Positions 8,105 to 16,507 of a DNA stretch of 64,000 nt are shown in pieces. The translations under genes were made by a program, and so were the position numbers. The notes beneath the pieces are model-generated. The model did not search any database. It was given only the letters and a program-made list of their open reading frames with translations, and was not told the DNA's origin. This DNA comes from Planctomycetota bacterium. Lineage in GTDB: Bacteria > Planctomycetota > Uabimicrobiia > Uabimicrobiales > JABWCH01. The stretch's first letter is position 1; each line of letters starts with the position of its first letter. Location of the stretch: NCBI GenBank assembly GCA_017993505.1, contig JAGOMP010000008.1, positions 1-64,000 of the forward strand, given 5' to 3'.

Positions 8105-8488
8105 TTATTTTTTTTCTTGTTTTGTAATAGAATAGCTTTGATCCAATGCTTGGAATAGGATAACTTTCCAAACATTTGTTGTTTCACCCATCTTTGCTTC
8201 AAATTCTAAATAATAATTCATACCTGCGACAACTTGTGTTGCAGCTAGATTAAGTTTTACTAGAGTTAGACCAGAATTTTCATCTTGTAAAAGAGAAATG
8301 GCTTTATTGGCAGCTTGGATCATTTCAGGAGATTCTACATCTTGCTTTATATAGCCACCTGGAATACCTACTTCAGAAATAGGTGGTGTAATCATAGAGG
8401 TCGCATCCTTTGCATCTTGAACAGTTTCTTTTTGTTCACAAGCAGTGAATAATAAACAAATACAAAAAAATATTGTTAAAATACGCAT
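8105..8488 (-). CDS. Cystatin-like lipoprotein
   Basis: From the ATG at 8488, chosen because AAAGGAGA lies just upstream, the 127-residue product has a lipoprotein signal (LLFTAC, Cys17). The mature domain fits a cystatin: a Gly-Gly near its start (GIPGGYIKQD), a helix with AANKAISLLQ, and the hallmark first loop QVVAG within AATQVVAGMNYYLEFEA, then WKVILFQAL. Cystatins block papain-like cysteine proteases by inserting the Gly segment and QxVxG loop into the active-site cleft. A surface-anchored copy could protect the cell from host or prey proteases or regulate its own. The usual second-loop Pro-Trp is not evident. Inhibitory activity is inferred. Confidence 0.8.
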   Translation of the reverse strand: MRILTIFFCICLLFTACEQKETVQDAKDATSMITPPISEVGIPGGYIKQDVESPEMIQAANKAISLLQDENSGLTLVKLNLAATQVVAGMNYYLEFEAKMGETTNVWKVILFQALDQSYSITKQEKK

Positions 8489-8762
8489 ACTATTTATCTC
8501 CTTTAAAAAATAATAAAAAATAGGTCTAAGAAAATATATCATATCTATGCTTAAAAACATAAAGATATTGAAAACATAAAGATATTTTAACTTTAAAAAA
8601 AATATAATGCAAGTGTTTATTTTGCATTTTTATTCAAGATTTTTATATATAATGCAATGTATATTTATATACAAAGGCAAGATATGAAAAAAAAGTATAT
8701 AAATAAAGACAATGCGTGTAAAAATTATAATACCTTAAATACAAAAGATAGAAAGATATTTT

Positions 8763-9551
8763 ATGCAAGAACTTATTGATATTGGAGTCAATTTAAAAAG
8801 TCCTGATTTCCGAAATGATCTAGATGATATTGTTCAACGTGCTCTCTCAAAAAATGTACGAATTTTGATTGCAACTGGTACAAATTTACGATCTAGCGAA
8901 CAATCCTATCAAATGACACAAAAATATAAGAATGTAGTATATTCCACAGCAGGTGTTCATCCGCATGATGCCCGAAATTGTGATGGCAGTACATTATCGA
9001 AATTAAAAGCATTGTTGTCACATAAAGAAGTAGTAGCTGTGGGAGAATGCGGTCTTGATTTTAATCGAAATTTTTCTCCCCAAGACGTGCAAAAAAAATG
9101 GTTTGCATTGCAAGTGGAACTAGCATGTCAAATTCAAAAGCCACTTTTTTTGCATGATAGAGAAGCATCAGATGCTTTTATATCTATTTTAAAAGAACAT
9201 GCAAATTTACCCCCAGCTGTTGTTCATTGCTTTACAGGAACATATAATGAATTGAAACAATATTTAGATCAGGGCTATTATATTGGAATTACAGGTTGGG
9301 TTTGTGATGAACGAAGAGGAATTCCTTTACAGAAAATTATTCATTATATTCCTCTAGATAGATTGATGCTAGAAACAGATGCACCTTTTTTAATTCCTCG
9401 CAATATATTTCCTCGTCCTAAAACTAATCGCAATGAACCAGCATTTCTTCCTTATGTGTTGAAAAAAGTTGCTCAATGTTACAATAAATCAGCAGATGAA
9501 ATTGCACAAAAAACAACAGAAAATGCTCGAAGATTTTTTCAATTACCTTAA
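8763..9551 (+). CDS. tatD: TatD family metal-dependent deoxyribonuclease
   Basis: The 262-residue protein opens with ELIDIGVNLKSPDF, very close to the start of the TatD branch proper (IGVNL instead of the DxHxH of YcfH/YabD types). Other landmarks are GVHPHDA, VGECGLDF, LFLHDREA, HCFTGT and LETDAPFL, which bind the two metal ions of the TIM barrel. TatD enzymes are Mg2+-dependent 3'-5' DNA exonucleases linked to repair and DNA breakdown. Length fits the family. It stands alone between a divergent lipoprotein and a 290-base AT-rich spacer. The ribosome site is weak. Confidence 0.9.
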   Translation: MQELIDIGVNLKSPDFRNDLDDIVQRALSKNVRILIATGTNLRSSEQSYQMTQKYKNVVYSTAGVHPHDARNCDGSTLSKLKALLSHKEVVAVGECGLDFNRNFSPQDVQKKWFALQVELACQIQKPLFLHDREASDAFISILKEHANLPPAVVHCFTGTYNELKQYLDQGYYIGITGWVCDERRGIPLQKIIHYIPLDRLMLETDAPFLIPRNIFPRPKTNRNEPAFLPYVLKKVAQCYNKSADEIAQKTTENARRFFQLP

Positions 9552-9756
9552 TGAAATGGCTTTAATTGAATTACTTTAATTATATTATATGTAAAGTAAA
9601 ATTATCAAAATTGTCAAAATTATAATTCTATAAAATAATTATAATTCTTAAAATAATTATAATTATTTTATAATTATGTTTATCATTATAATTATATAAT
9701 AAAAAAAATGAAATTATGTTTATAATTTAAAGCAATTCTACATAACACAATGATAA

Positions 9757-9811
9757 ACATAGCTTTTTAAATAAAACATAGCTTTTTAAATAAAACATAG
9801 CTTTTTTGCAA
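9757..9811. repeat. 19-bp tandem repeat in the tatD-methyltransferase spacer
   Basis: Two full and one partial copy of ACATAGCTTTTTAAATAAA are seen, starting near 9757, 9776 and 9795. The rest of the spacer 9552-9843 is AT-rich simple sequence with several ATAATTATAATT-type runs; I see no gene there. Confidence 0.7.
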
Positions 9812-9843
9812 TCACTTTTAATTATTTTTAGGTATAAATAAAT

Positions 9844-10539
9844 ATGGAAAATAGTGATTTTGAATTTGAAAGTCTTAATATTACCACAAATTATCGAAAA
9901 AGCATTATTTGTGAATTTAACAATTTTTTACAAGGCAATGTTGTGGAAATAGGAGCTGGCATTGGTCAAATTACAGAAGTACTTTTAAAAGAATGTTCCC
10001 ATATAAAAACATTGCAAACTGTAGAACCCAGTTCTAAGTTCCATGAACAACTTTGTCAAAAGTTTCCAGAACTTTCTCATCATCTTGGCACATTTCAAAC
10101 GTTAGAAAACATAGAACCTGATACAATTATTTCTGTAAATGTTTTAGAACATATTGAAAATGATGAACAAGAATTGAAAGATTATGCACAAAGACTACGA
10201 CCCAAAAAAGGCATGCTTTGTTTATATGTTCCTGCAAGGCAAGAAGCATATGGTCCCATTGATCGAGATTTTGGACATTATCGACGCTACAATAAAAAAG
10301 ATTTGAAAGAAAAACTAGAACAAAGTGGATTTAACATTAAAAAAATACAATATAGAGGATTTATAGGCTATATAGCATGGTATTTTTTGTTTCATATTCT
10401 GAAAAAACGAAACTTTTCTAGTTCGAATATGTATATTTACGACAAAATTATATTCCCCATTACAAATAAAATAGAACGATATATTTGTTCCCCACCGATT
10501 GGGCAAAGTTTATTGGTGATTGCACAAGTACAATCATGA
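9844..10539 (+). CDS. Class I SAM-dependent methyltransferase
   Basis: The 231-residue protein shows the Rossmann-type SAM site VVEIGAGIGQIT (residues about 34-45), the acidic end of strand 2 (VEPSS) and the post-motif segment IISVNVLEHIENDEQEL, typical of the Methyltransf_11/12/23 group. A segment DRDFGHYRRYNKKDL resembles methyltransferases acting on lipids, quinones or sugars, but the substrate cannot be read. Its stop codon overlaps an in-frame ATG of the gshB reading frame, so the two genes are probably co-transcribed. Confidence 0.8.
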   Translation: MENSDFEFESLNITTNYRKSIICEFNNFLQGNVVEIGAGIGQITEVLLKECSHIKTLQTVEPSSKFHEQLCQKFPELSHHLGTFQTLENIEPDTIISVNVLEHIENDEQELKDYAQRLRPKKGMLCLYVPARQEAYGPIDRDFGHYRRYNKKDLKEKLEQSGFNIKKIQYRGFIGYIAWYFLFHILKKRNFSSSNMYIYDKIIFPITNKIERYICSPPIGQSLLVIAQVQS

Positions 10540-10565
10540 TAAAATTGCAAAGAAAGTTATATTAT

Positions 10566-11510
10566 ATGACCTTAAAACAACTTTTTATTATAGATCCTTG
10601 GGATAAACTGCATATTCAAAACGATACTACGGTTCATATTATGAACCAAGGAATACTACAATCACATACGATCCATACATGTACAGAATATGATTTATAT
10701 GTGAGTAACAAAGGATGTTTTGCATCAGTACAACACCATACAAGTCCGATCAATGAATCTATACGGCAAACTCCATCAAATCAGACTATTGAAAATTTGG
10801 AAACATACGATTACATTCATATTCGTAAAGATCCACCATTTGATGATTCCTACATTTCCTTGCTTTGGTTATTAAAAGACTTACAACATCCTTATATTAT
10901 CAATAATCCCATTAGTTTACTCATTCATAATGAAAAACTTGCTACACTTTTATTCCCAGAGTACGCAATAGATTCGCTAGTTACTTCCAACATAGATACT
11001 ATAGAAAAATTTTTATGTAAATTTAAAAAAGTAGTTTTAAAACCTTTGACATTGTGTAGTGGAAGAGGAATTGAACTTTTAGACATTGCTATGGATTGGA
11101 AACAAATTGCCTTACAATCTACAAATAACCAAACAAAAAAAGTTTTATTGCAACGCTATTTACCTCAAATTCAAGACGGCGAAACACGCGTATTTATGGT
11201 GGATGAAACACCTCTTGCAGTGATGAAAAAAATACCAAAGGCAGGATCTTTCAAGGCCAATTTTGATTTTGGAGCCTCTGGTATACCCTACGAATTAACG
11301 CCTCATGAACAAAAACTTTGTAAAACCATTGGCACCTATTGCAAACAACACAAACTTCACTTTACAGCTTTAGATATTATTGGTGGATATATTTCTGAAA
11401 TTAATATGACTAGTCCTGGTCTTTTAATGGAAACTACAAGGATATACAACTATAACTATGCCCAAGATATCATACAATATTTAGAAGAAAATAGAGAAAA
11501 AAACAAATAG
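10566..11510 (+). CDS. gshB: Glutathione synthetase (GshB-type ATP-grasp)
   Basis: From the ATG at 10566 the product is 314 residues, matching E. coli GshB (316). The start FIIDPWDKL parallels the GshB N-terminus. RKDPPFDDSYI, NNPISLLIHNEKL, VLKPLTLCSGRGI, QRYLPQIQDGETRVFMVDE, LDIIGGYISEINMTSP follow in family order, so it should join gamma-glutamylcysteine and glycine using ATP. The tail after NMTSP departs from the usual sequence. An earlier ATG at 10536 overlaps the methyltransferase stop (ATGA) and would add ten residues. No gshA is in the window. GshB-like ATP-grasp ligases with other substrates exist. Confidence 0.85.
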   Translation: MTLKQLFIIDPWDKLHIQNDTTVHIMNQGILQSHTIHTCTEYDLYVSNKGCFASVQHHTSPINESIRQTPSNQTIENLETYDYIHIRKDPPFDDSYISLLWLLKDLQHPYIINNPISLLIHNEKLATLLFPEYAIDSLVTSNIDTIEKFLCKFKKVVLKPLTLCSGRGIELLDIAMDWKQIALQSTNNQTKKVLLQRYLPQIQDGETRVFMVDETPLAVMKKIPKAGSFKANFDFGASGIPYELTPHEQKLCKTIGTYCKQHKLHFTALDIIGGYISEINMTSPGLLMETTRIYNYNYAQDIIQYLEENREKNK

Positions 11511-11615
11511 TTTGACTTTTTCTTTTAAAATTTGATAAAATTATATACAGAACATAACCTCAGAAAGATGAAAATTAAAAGAGGTGATAAAAATACAAAA
11601 TTAGGAGCAATAGAC

Positions 11616-11906
11616 GTGAGCGAAAGTGTTGAGTATAAATGCGAGTGCGGACGATGCTATATAGTTGCAAAAAAAGATGAAACAGAAACAAAAAAATGCC
11701 CCAACTGTGCTAGAATTATGTATGCTACAGATCAAGAATCTGAACAAGAACCTAATATACAATCAAGAAAGCATCTTCCCAACATAGATGATACCATGGA
11801 ATATGATTATTCTACAGAAAATCAAGGGAGAAAAAGCGATGCGTCAGTAGAATATTTTACATTCCGTAATTTTTGGAAAAAAATATGGTTGCTATTTTCA
11901 TGCTAA
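11616..11906 (+). CDS. Small zinc-ribbon protein
   Basis: The frame contains one zinc ribbon: YKCECGRCYIVAKK then TKKCPNCARIMYA, with two Cys pairs spaced as in ribbons that Planctomycetota-type genomes couple to kinases. The rest is acidic and ends in an aromatic, hydrophobic tail (FRNFWKKIWLLFSC) that could touch the membrane. I prefer GTG at 11616 because AGGAG sits 8 bases upstream; ATG at 11568 and TTG at 11532 are alternatives with weak ribosome sites. The product would be 96 residues. It lies between gshB and a Ser/Thr kinase that also has a ribbon. Function unknown. Confidence 0.55.
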   Translation: MSESVEYKCECGRCYIVAKKDETETKKCPNCARIMYATDQESEQEPNIQSRKHLPNIDDTMEYDYSTENQGRKSDASVEYFTFRNFWKKIWLLFSC

Positions 11907-11944
11907 AAAAATCCAAATCTAACTACACGATAACTCCTATGCTC

Positions 11945-12013
11945 ATTTTCCTAAGAAATTTGACAAAATTTCAGTTTTTATTTTCCTAAGAAATTTGACA
12001 AAATTTCAGTTTT
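11945..12013. repeat. 35-bp direct repeat upstream of the kinase gene
   Basis: ATTTTCCTAAGAAATTTGAC and the following ~14 bases occur twice in tandem, starting at about 11945 and 11980. Each copy contains AAATTTGACAAAATTT, nearly palindromic and including TTGACA, so they could be operator copies or -35 elements; no good -10 box follows. Confidence 0.65.
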
Positions 12014-12056
12014 GTGAGAGATCATTTTACATGAATAAATAGAAAATGGACAAAAT

Positions 12057-13466
12057 ATGAATAGCAAACAAGAACTCATATTAGGAAAACAAGCAGTCGC
12101 AAAAAAATATATCACGCGCGATCAGTTGCGAGCCTGTTTAGAGTTACAGGTGCAAACAAAAACACCTTTACTCCTCATATTTTTAGAAAAACATATTATT
12201 TCAGAACCGCATATTAATAATTTATTACAACATCACTTCAAAAGAAAAGAACTATTAAGCCCTGGCGAAGATCTATGTTTGTGTAAAATTTTAATAAGAG
12301 AAGAACTCATATCAGAAGAAGAATTAGCAGAAATCATACAAAATCAGCAAGAACAAAGTATCGCTGAATTTTTCTTTCAACAAAAACACTTGCCTTTATA
12401 CGAATTTTTGCAAATTTATACACAAACACACAATGAAATTATCTTTTGTCTAGGTTGTCAAAAGGCATTTCGTCTTGCAAATTTAACACCAGGTAAACGA
12501 GTTCGATGTAAATATTGTAAAGAAATTATTCAAATTCCTACCTTATTGGATGTTGTATCAACAGATAAGGACATAGAAATAGAAACGCCTCATACAGAGG
12601 AAGAACATTTTGCTGGCTATGAAATCATTGAAGAAATTGCACAAGGTGGAATGGGAATCATCTATCGAGCACAAAAACAGGCAACTGGACAAATCGTTGC
12701 TTTAAAAGTATTGCGAGAGGCATTTCGAACTTCACCAGAAGCCAAAAAACGATTCGCTCGCGAAGCACAAACACTAAGTCGCTTAAAACATCCTCATATT
12801 GTTCAAATTTTTGATGTTGGAATTGAAAACGAAATACCCTATTTTAGCATGGAATTTGTAGACGGGAGTCCACTTTCCGATTATATTGAAGAGCCAAATT
12901 TACTTCCTATTCCTCAAGTGGTGGACATTGTCTTAAAAATGGCACAAAGTTTATACTATGCCCATCAGGCGGAAGTCATCCATCGAGATATTAAACCATC
13001 TAATATATTGCTAGATAAAAGCGGTGAACCAAGATTAACAGACTTTGGGCTAGCAAAATGTATGGATAGCATGACTCTTGTCACACGCAGTGGAACAACA
13101 CTGGGATCGCCCTATTACATGTCCCCAGAGCAAGCTAAAGGACAACTTGGACTTGTAAGTCCGCGTAGTGACATTTATTCTTTAGGAGTAGTTTTTTACG
13201 AACTTCTCACTGGGGTAAATCCATTCAAAGCTGAAAACACAGTAGATATATATCAAAAAATATTAACTGTAGATCCGCCTGCCCCTAGTACAGTGAGAAA
13301 AGAAATCCCTAAAAAATTGGACAGCATCTGTTTAAAATGTTTAAAAAAAGACTCCTTTCTACGATATAAAAATGCACAATTTCTTGTGAACGATATCATT
13401 CAATATAAAGAAGGAAAACAAGACTCTTGGTTTCAAGCTTTATGGAAAAAAATTTTTAAACGATAA
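12057..13466 (+). CDS. Ser/Thr protein kinase with N-terminal MshEN-like helices and zinc ribbon
   Basis: The 469-residue protein starts with helical repeats like those of PilB N-termini (LGKQAVAKKYITRDQLRACLEL, then IREELISEEELAEII), followed by a zinc ribbon (CLGCQKAF, VRCKYCKE, residues about 131-155). The kinase domain runs from about 187: AQGGMG, VALKVL with the ATP-binding Lys, HRDIKPSN (about 308), DFGLAK (about 328), GSPYYMSPEQA and DIYSLGVVFYELLTG. All catalytic residues are present, so it should be active. No transmembrane segment is seen, so it is probably cytosolic. The caspase-like lipoprotein follows 51 bases later with a small hairpin between. Substrates unknown. Confidence 0.92.
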   Translation: MNSKQELILGKQAVAKKYITRDQLRACLELQVQTKTPLLLIFLEKHIISEPHINNLLQHHFKRKELLSPGEDLCLCKILIREELISEEELAEIIQNQQEQSIAEFFFQQKHLPLYEFLQIYTQTHNEIIFCLGCQKAFRLANLTPGKRVRCKYCKEIIQIPTLLDVVSTDKDIEIETPHTEEEHFAGYEIIEEIAQGGMGIIYRAQKQATGQIVALKVLREAFRTSPEAKKRFAREAQTLSRLKHPHIVQIFDVGIENEIPYFSMEFVDGSPLSDYIEEPNLLPIPQVVDIVLKMAQSLYYAHQAEVIHRDIKPSNILLDKSGEPRLTDFGLAKCMDSMTLVTRSGTTLGSPYYMSPEQAKGQLGLVSPRSDIYSLGVVFYELLTGVNPFKAENTVDIYQKILTVDPPAPSTVRKEIPKKLDSICLKCLKKDSFLRYKNAQFLVNDIIQYKEGKQDSWFQALWKKIFKR

Positions 13467-13517
13467 AAAAGCCTACATAAAATGGGCTTTCATGCCCTAT
13501 AATATAAGGAGAATAAC

Positions 13518-14507
13518 ATGAAAAGCCCAGTACGACATATTTTTCTATATTTTTTATGCTTTTTCTTCATAGGATGTTTAGAAAATAAACAAAATTACAA
13601 GCCAGGAAACATCCACCGTTCTGATCAACTCCATTCACAAACATGGACATATACAGATAATCAAGGTCAAAAAACAGCACATCTACACATAAAAAAAATA
13701 GATAAACAAAAATTATATAGACTCACAGAAAAAACAAATGATCAATTTCAAGATACACAACCTATTCAGGCACTTTTAGTTGCTATTAACCAATACTCTA
13801 CCACACCTCTGTATTATTGCAAACAAGATATGCAACAAGTCAAACAATATTTACAACAACATTTTCAATTTTATGAACAAAAAGTGCATATTATAGAACT
13901 TTATGATACACAAGCTACAAAAAAGAACATACAACAACAACTGCAAAAACAAATACAAAACGCTTCTCTATATTCCACCACTATTTTTGCTTTTTCTGGT
14001 CATGGAACACAACAAGGTCTAAAACTCTATGACCAAGACATTAGCATACAAGAATTATTTCAATATTACCGATGTAATAAAACAAAACGAACTATTTGGA
14101 TTATAGACAGTTGCTATTCTGGCACATTTAGTAATCCTATACAACTTACCCATAACACAAAATTACCTATACAGCTTTCACGCAACATGAAAACTACTGT
14201 CCAACAAAGCATTCCATTATTTCCACAGCCTTCTCCCTATTCTTTTTTACATTGTTTTTTTGGTCAAGGCAAACTTCTTCTTTGCTCGGCAAAATCTAAT
14301 GAAAAAGCCAAAGATGGCATTTTCATTCCTACCTTAATTTCTCATTTGCAAGCTTCAGAACATTCAGTACAATTTCCAGGGATCATCAACAACATCAATC
14401 AATCTATTACGCAATACAATCAAAGTTGTCGTCCAGAAAATATTCTTGCTATGACGCCTTTTTTTCACATGCAAGGTGACATTCAACTTGCTATTATTCC
14501 CTATTAA
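13518..14507 (+). CDS. Caspase-like (C14) lipoprotein
   Basis: The 329-residue product has a lipoprotein signal (FFIGC, Cys20) and then a caspase/metacaspase-type fold: ALLVAINQYS as the first strand, IFAFSGHGTQ with catalytic His162, and TIWIIDSCYSG with catalytic Cys199. Both catalytic residues are intact. Such prokaryotic caspase homologues cut after basic or acidic residues and are tied to stress, development or cell death. Being lipid-anchored outside the cytosol is notable. The ribosome site AAGGAG is strong. It follows the Ser/Thr kinase closely and probably shares its mRNA. The Gln-rich coding strand is strongly A/C-biased. Cleavage specificity is not predictable. Confidence 0.85.
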   Translation: MKSPVRHIFLYFLCFFFIGCLENKQNYKPGNIHRSDQLHSQTWTYTDNQGQKTAHLHIKKIDKQKLYRLTEKTNDQFQDTQPIQALLVAINQYSTTPLYYCKQDMQQVKQYLQQHFQFYEQKVHIIELYDTQATKKNIQQQLQKQIQNASLYSTTIFAFSGHGTQQGLKLYDQDISIQELFQYYRCNKTKRTIWIIDSCYSGTFSNPIQLTHNTKLPIQLSRNMKTTVQQSIPLFPQPSPYSFLHCFFGQGKLLLCSAKSNEKAKDGIFIPTLISHLQASEHSVQFPGIINNINQSITQYNQSCRPENILAMTPFFHMQGDIQLAIIPY

Positions 14508-14725
14508 AATCATTGGTGATCATTTTCAAAAATTTGCTTGGACATGTATCTTGAGAGCACATTTTTTATTATTTGATATAGTGTTTGTTTATTGTATTTT
14601 AGTTTTTTGGGGAGTTTTTTTCACTGTTTTTGTTTTGTTTGTGTTCTTGATTTTTGTTTTGTGTGTGTTATAATAAGATTTACGCTTTATTTTTTTTGTT
14701 GCCTTTGTTTTAAGAAGGGTCTATT
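14508..14725. other. T/G-rich spacer where strand composition flips
   Basis: No gene is supported. The + strand changes here from A/C-rich (13518-14507) to T/G-rich (after about 14580, with runs such as GTTTTTGTTTTGTTTGTGTT). No consensus DnaA boxes are seen. Confidence 0.6.
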
Positions 14726-15526
14726 ATGTCGTATTTTTCTAGTTTTTGGCGTGTGTTGTTGGATTTCGGTTGTATTCGAAAGTGGTTTCAGCAGTCTTTG
14801 TTATGGTTTTTGATTGATAGGCAACAACAAGGAAATTGTTTTTCTGTAAGTCCGTCTGAGGAAAATTGTTGGCAATTGTGGCGCACTCATAAGGATTGGT
14901 TGCAAACAATTGTATATGTAGGTGTTTTTTATTTGGCATTTACCATTTTATTTGCAGAGGGATATCAGATTCCAAGTGGATCGATGGAACCAACGTTTCA
15001 TGGTGATCCTCATATTTTAAAAGGAGATCGCATTTTTGCTTGGAAAGGGATCTCTATGTTGGATGAGTTTAAACGTGGTGATATTATAATTTTTATATCT
15101 GTAGAGGATGAGAAAACATTTATGGTAAAGCGTTTAGTAGGTTTACCAGGTGATATAGTACAGATTAAAAATGGACAAATATATGTGAATGGAAATGTTT
15201 TAGATTGTGTAGATATTTTTAAAACAAATACATATTATGTGCCAAAATTTTATAAAGTGGGAGATGAATTACAGTTTTCAATGTCATCCAAGATTCCTCC
15301 TATTACTCATGTAAAGACGATATATTCTATGCTTCCTACTGGTAAATTTTTACAGTGTTTTGGACAACAGCCTATGTTGGTACCAAAGGACTGTTTTTTT
15401 GTATTAGGAGATAATAGTGAACATAGTAATGATAGTCGATATTGGGGATGTGTGCCTAAGCGAAATGTTTTGGGAAAAGCAGCTTTGATTTGGTGGCCAC
15501 CGTATAGGTCACGTCTTATTCCTTAG
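14726..15526 (+). CDS. lepB: Signal peptidase I
   Basis: The 266-residue protein has the S26 family landmarks: one membrane helix (about residues 61-78), PSGSMEPTF with catalytic Ser86, FMVKRLVGLPGD with the general base Lys135, and the C-terminal GDN-SRYWG box. It removes signal peptides from exported proteins on the outer face of the inner membrane. ATG has AAGGG upstream. The 60-residue N-terminal part before the helix is longer than usual. It begins a + strand run lepB-plsC-hpnJ. Confidence 0.92.
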   Translation: MSYFSSFWRVLLDFGCIRKWFQQSLLWFLIDRQQQGNCFSVSPSEENCWQLWRTHKDWLQTIVYVGVFYLAFTILFAEGYQIPSGSMEPTFHGDPHILKGDRIFAWKGISMLDEFKRGDIIIFISVEDEKTFMVKRLVGLPGDIVQIKNGQIYVNGNVLDCVDIFKTNTYYVPKFYKVGDELQFSMSSKIPPITHVKTIYSMLPTGKFLQCFGQQPMLVPKDCFFVLGDNSEHSNDSRYWGCVPKRNVLGKAALIWWPPYRSRLIP

Positions 15527-15547
15527 TTTTTTTATAAAGGATATTTT

Positions 15548-16303
15548 GTGAAAAAAGTGTTATGTAGGATAGATATGTGTTTGCGTACCTTTTTAGGTGT
15601 TTTTGTATTTGTTGTTGTAGTAACATTATTAATGTTTTTATTTGTGTTACTGTTGCCTTTTAAAAGATTACGAATTCGGGTAGCAAATGAGGTTGGAGCT
15701 GCATTGGCTTTGTTTGTTGTGTGGTTGTTAAATGTGAAAATACAATCTGAGAATAAGCCTTCGCCAGAACAAGAGCCTTGTATTTTTGTGGGGAATCATA
15801 CATCAACTTTAGATCTTTTTTTGCAACTTATTTTAGGAGTGAAACGAAATCTTACGATTGCAAAGTGGGAATTGATTTTTGTTCCGTTTCTGGGACTTGC
15901 TTATTATTTGTCTGGACATGGAATTATAAATCGTCAAAATCGAAAGAGTGCGATTAAATCTATGAATAAGGTTGCTACGTATAGTAAGAAGTATCGTTAT
16001 TCATTATGGATCTGGCCTGAGGGAACTCGTAGTAGGGATGGACGTTTGCAGCCTTTTAAGAAAGGGTTTGCACATTTTGCTTTGCAAACTGGGTTTCCCG
16101 TTGTCCCTGTTGTGATTCATCATGCTTATGAAAAATGGTCAAAGGGTAAGATGTTTAACTTACATCGTTTTGTTTTGCGTGTGTACTATGCAGATCCGAT
16201 TCCAACTACAGATTGGAAATTAGAAACATTGAATGAACATGTTGAATCTGTTCGTCAAGTTTTTATAGAACATTTAGAAGAATCTCAACGTCCTTTACCA
16301 TAG
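15548..16303 (+). CDS. plsC: 1-acyl-sn-glycerol-3-phosphate acyltransferase
   Basis: The 251-residue membrane protein has two N-terminal hydrophobic helices, then the acyltransferase motifs NHTSTLD (His84, Asp89), GIINR and PEGTRS (near residue 158), and VVPVVIHH. This fits PlsC, which adds the second acyl chain to lysophosphatidic acid in phospholipid synthesis. The start is GTG with AAAGGA upstream. Its last codons and stop are included in a 76-bp tandem duplication that fills the spacer to hpnJ. Confidence 0.88.
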   Translation: MKKVLCRIDMCLRTFLGVFVFVVVVTLLMFLFVLLLPFKRLRIRVANEVGAALALFVVWLLNVKIQSENKPSPEQEPCIFVGNHTSTLDLFLQLILGVKRNLTIAKWELIFVPFLGLAYYLSGHGIINRQNRKSAIKSMNKVATYSKKYRYSLWIWPEGTRSRDGRLQPFKKGFAHFALQTGFPVVPVVIHHAYEKWSKGKMFNLHRFVLRVYYADPIPTTDWKLETLNEHVESVRQVFIEHLEESQRPLP

Positions 16304-16492
16304 TTTTTATTGCTATGTTTGCACTGGCAATTTTTGCTAGTCTATTATTATTTTTTTAATGCAACGTCCTTTACCATAGTTTTTTTGCTATGTTCGCACT
16401 TAGCGATTTTTGCTAGTCTATTATTATTTTTTGATTTTCAACATCCTTTGTTTGTCTTAGCAATTGTTGCTAGTTCATTATTATTTTTTGAG
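16286..16492. repeat. 76-bp tandem repeat spanning the 3' end of plsC
   Basis: Three imperfect copies start at about 16286, 16362 and 16439. The first contains the final codons and stop of plsC (CAACGTCCTTTACCATAG); the second repeats that stop and the following spacer; the third has diverged. In the hpnJ frame the array reads as hydrophobic repeats (FVLAIVASSLLFF). Confidence 0.85.
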
Positions 16493-16507
16493 TTAGGTGT
16501 TTACTTT

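Noticed and set aside
14508-14725. Firm call of oriC
   Set aside because: Only local composition supports it. There are no recognisable DnaA boxes and no dnaA, dnaN or gidA next to it.
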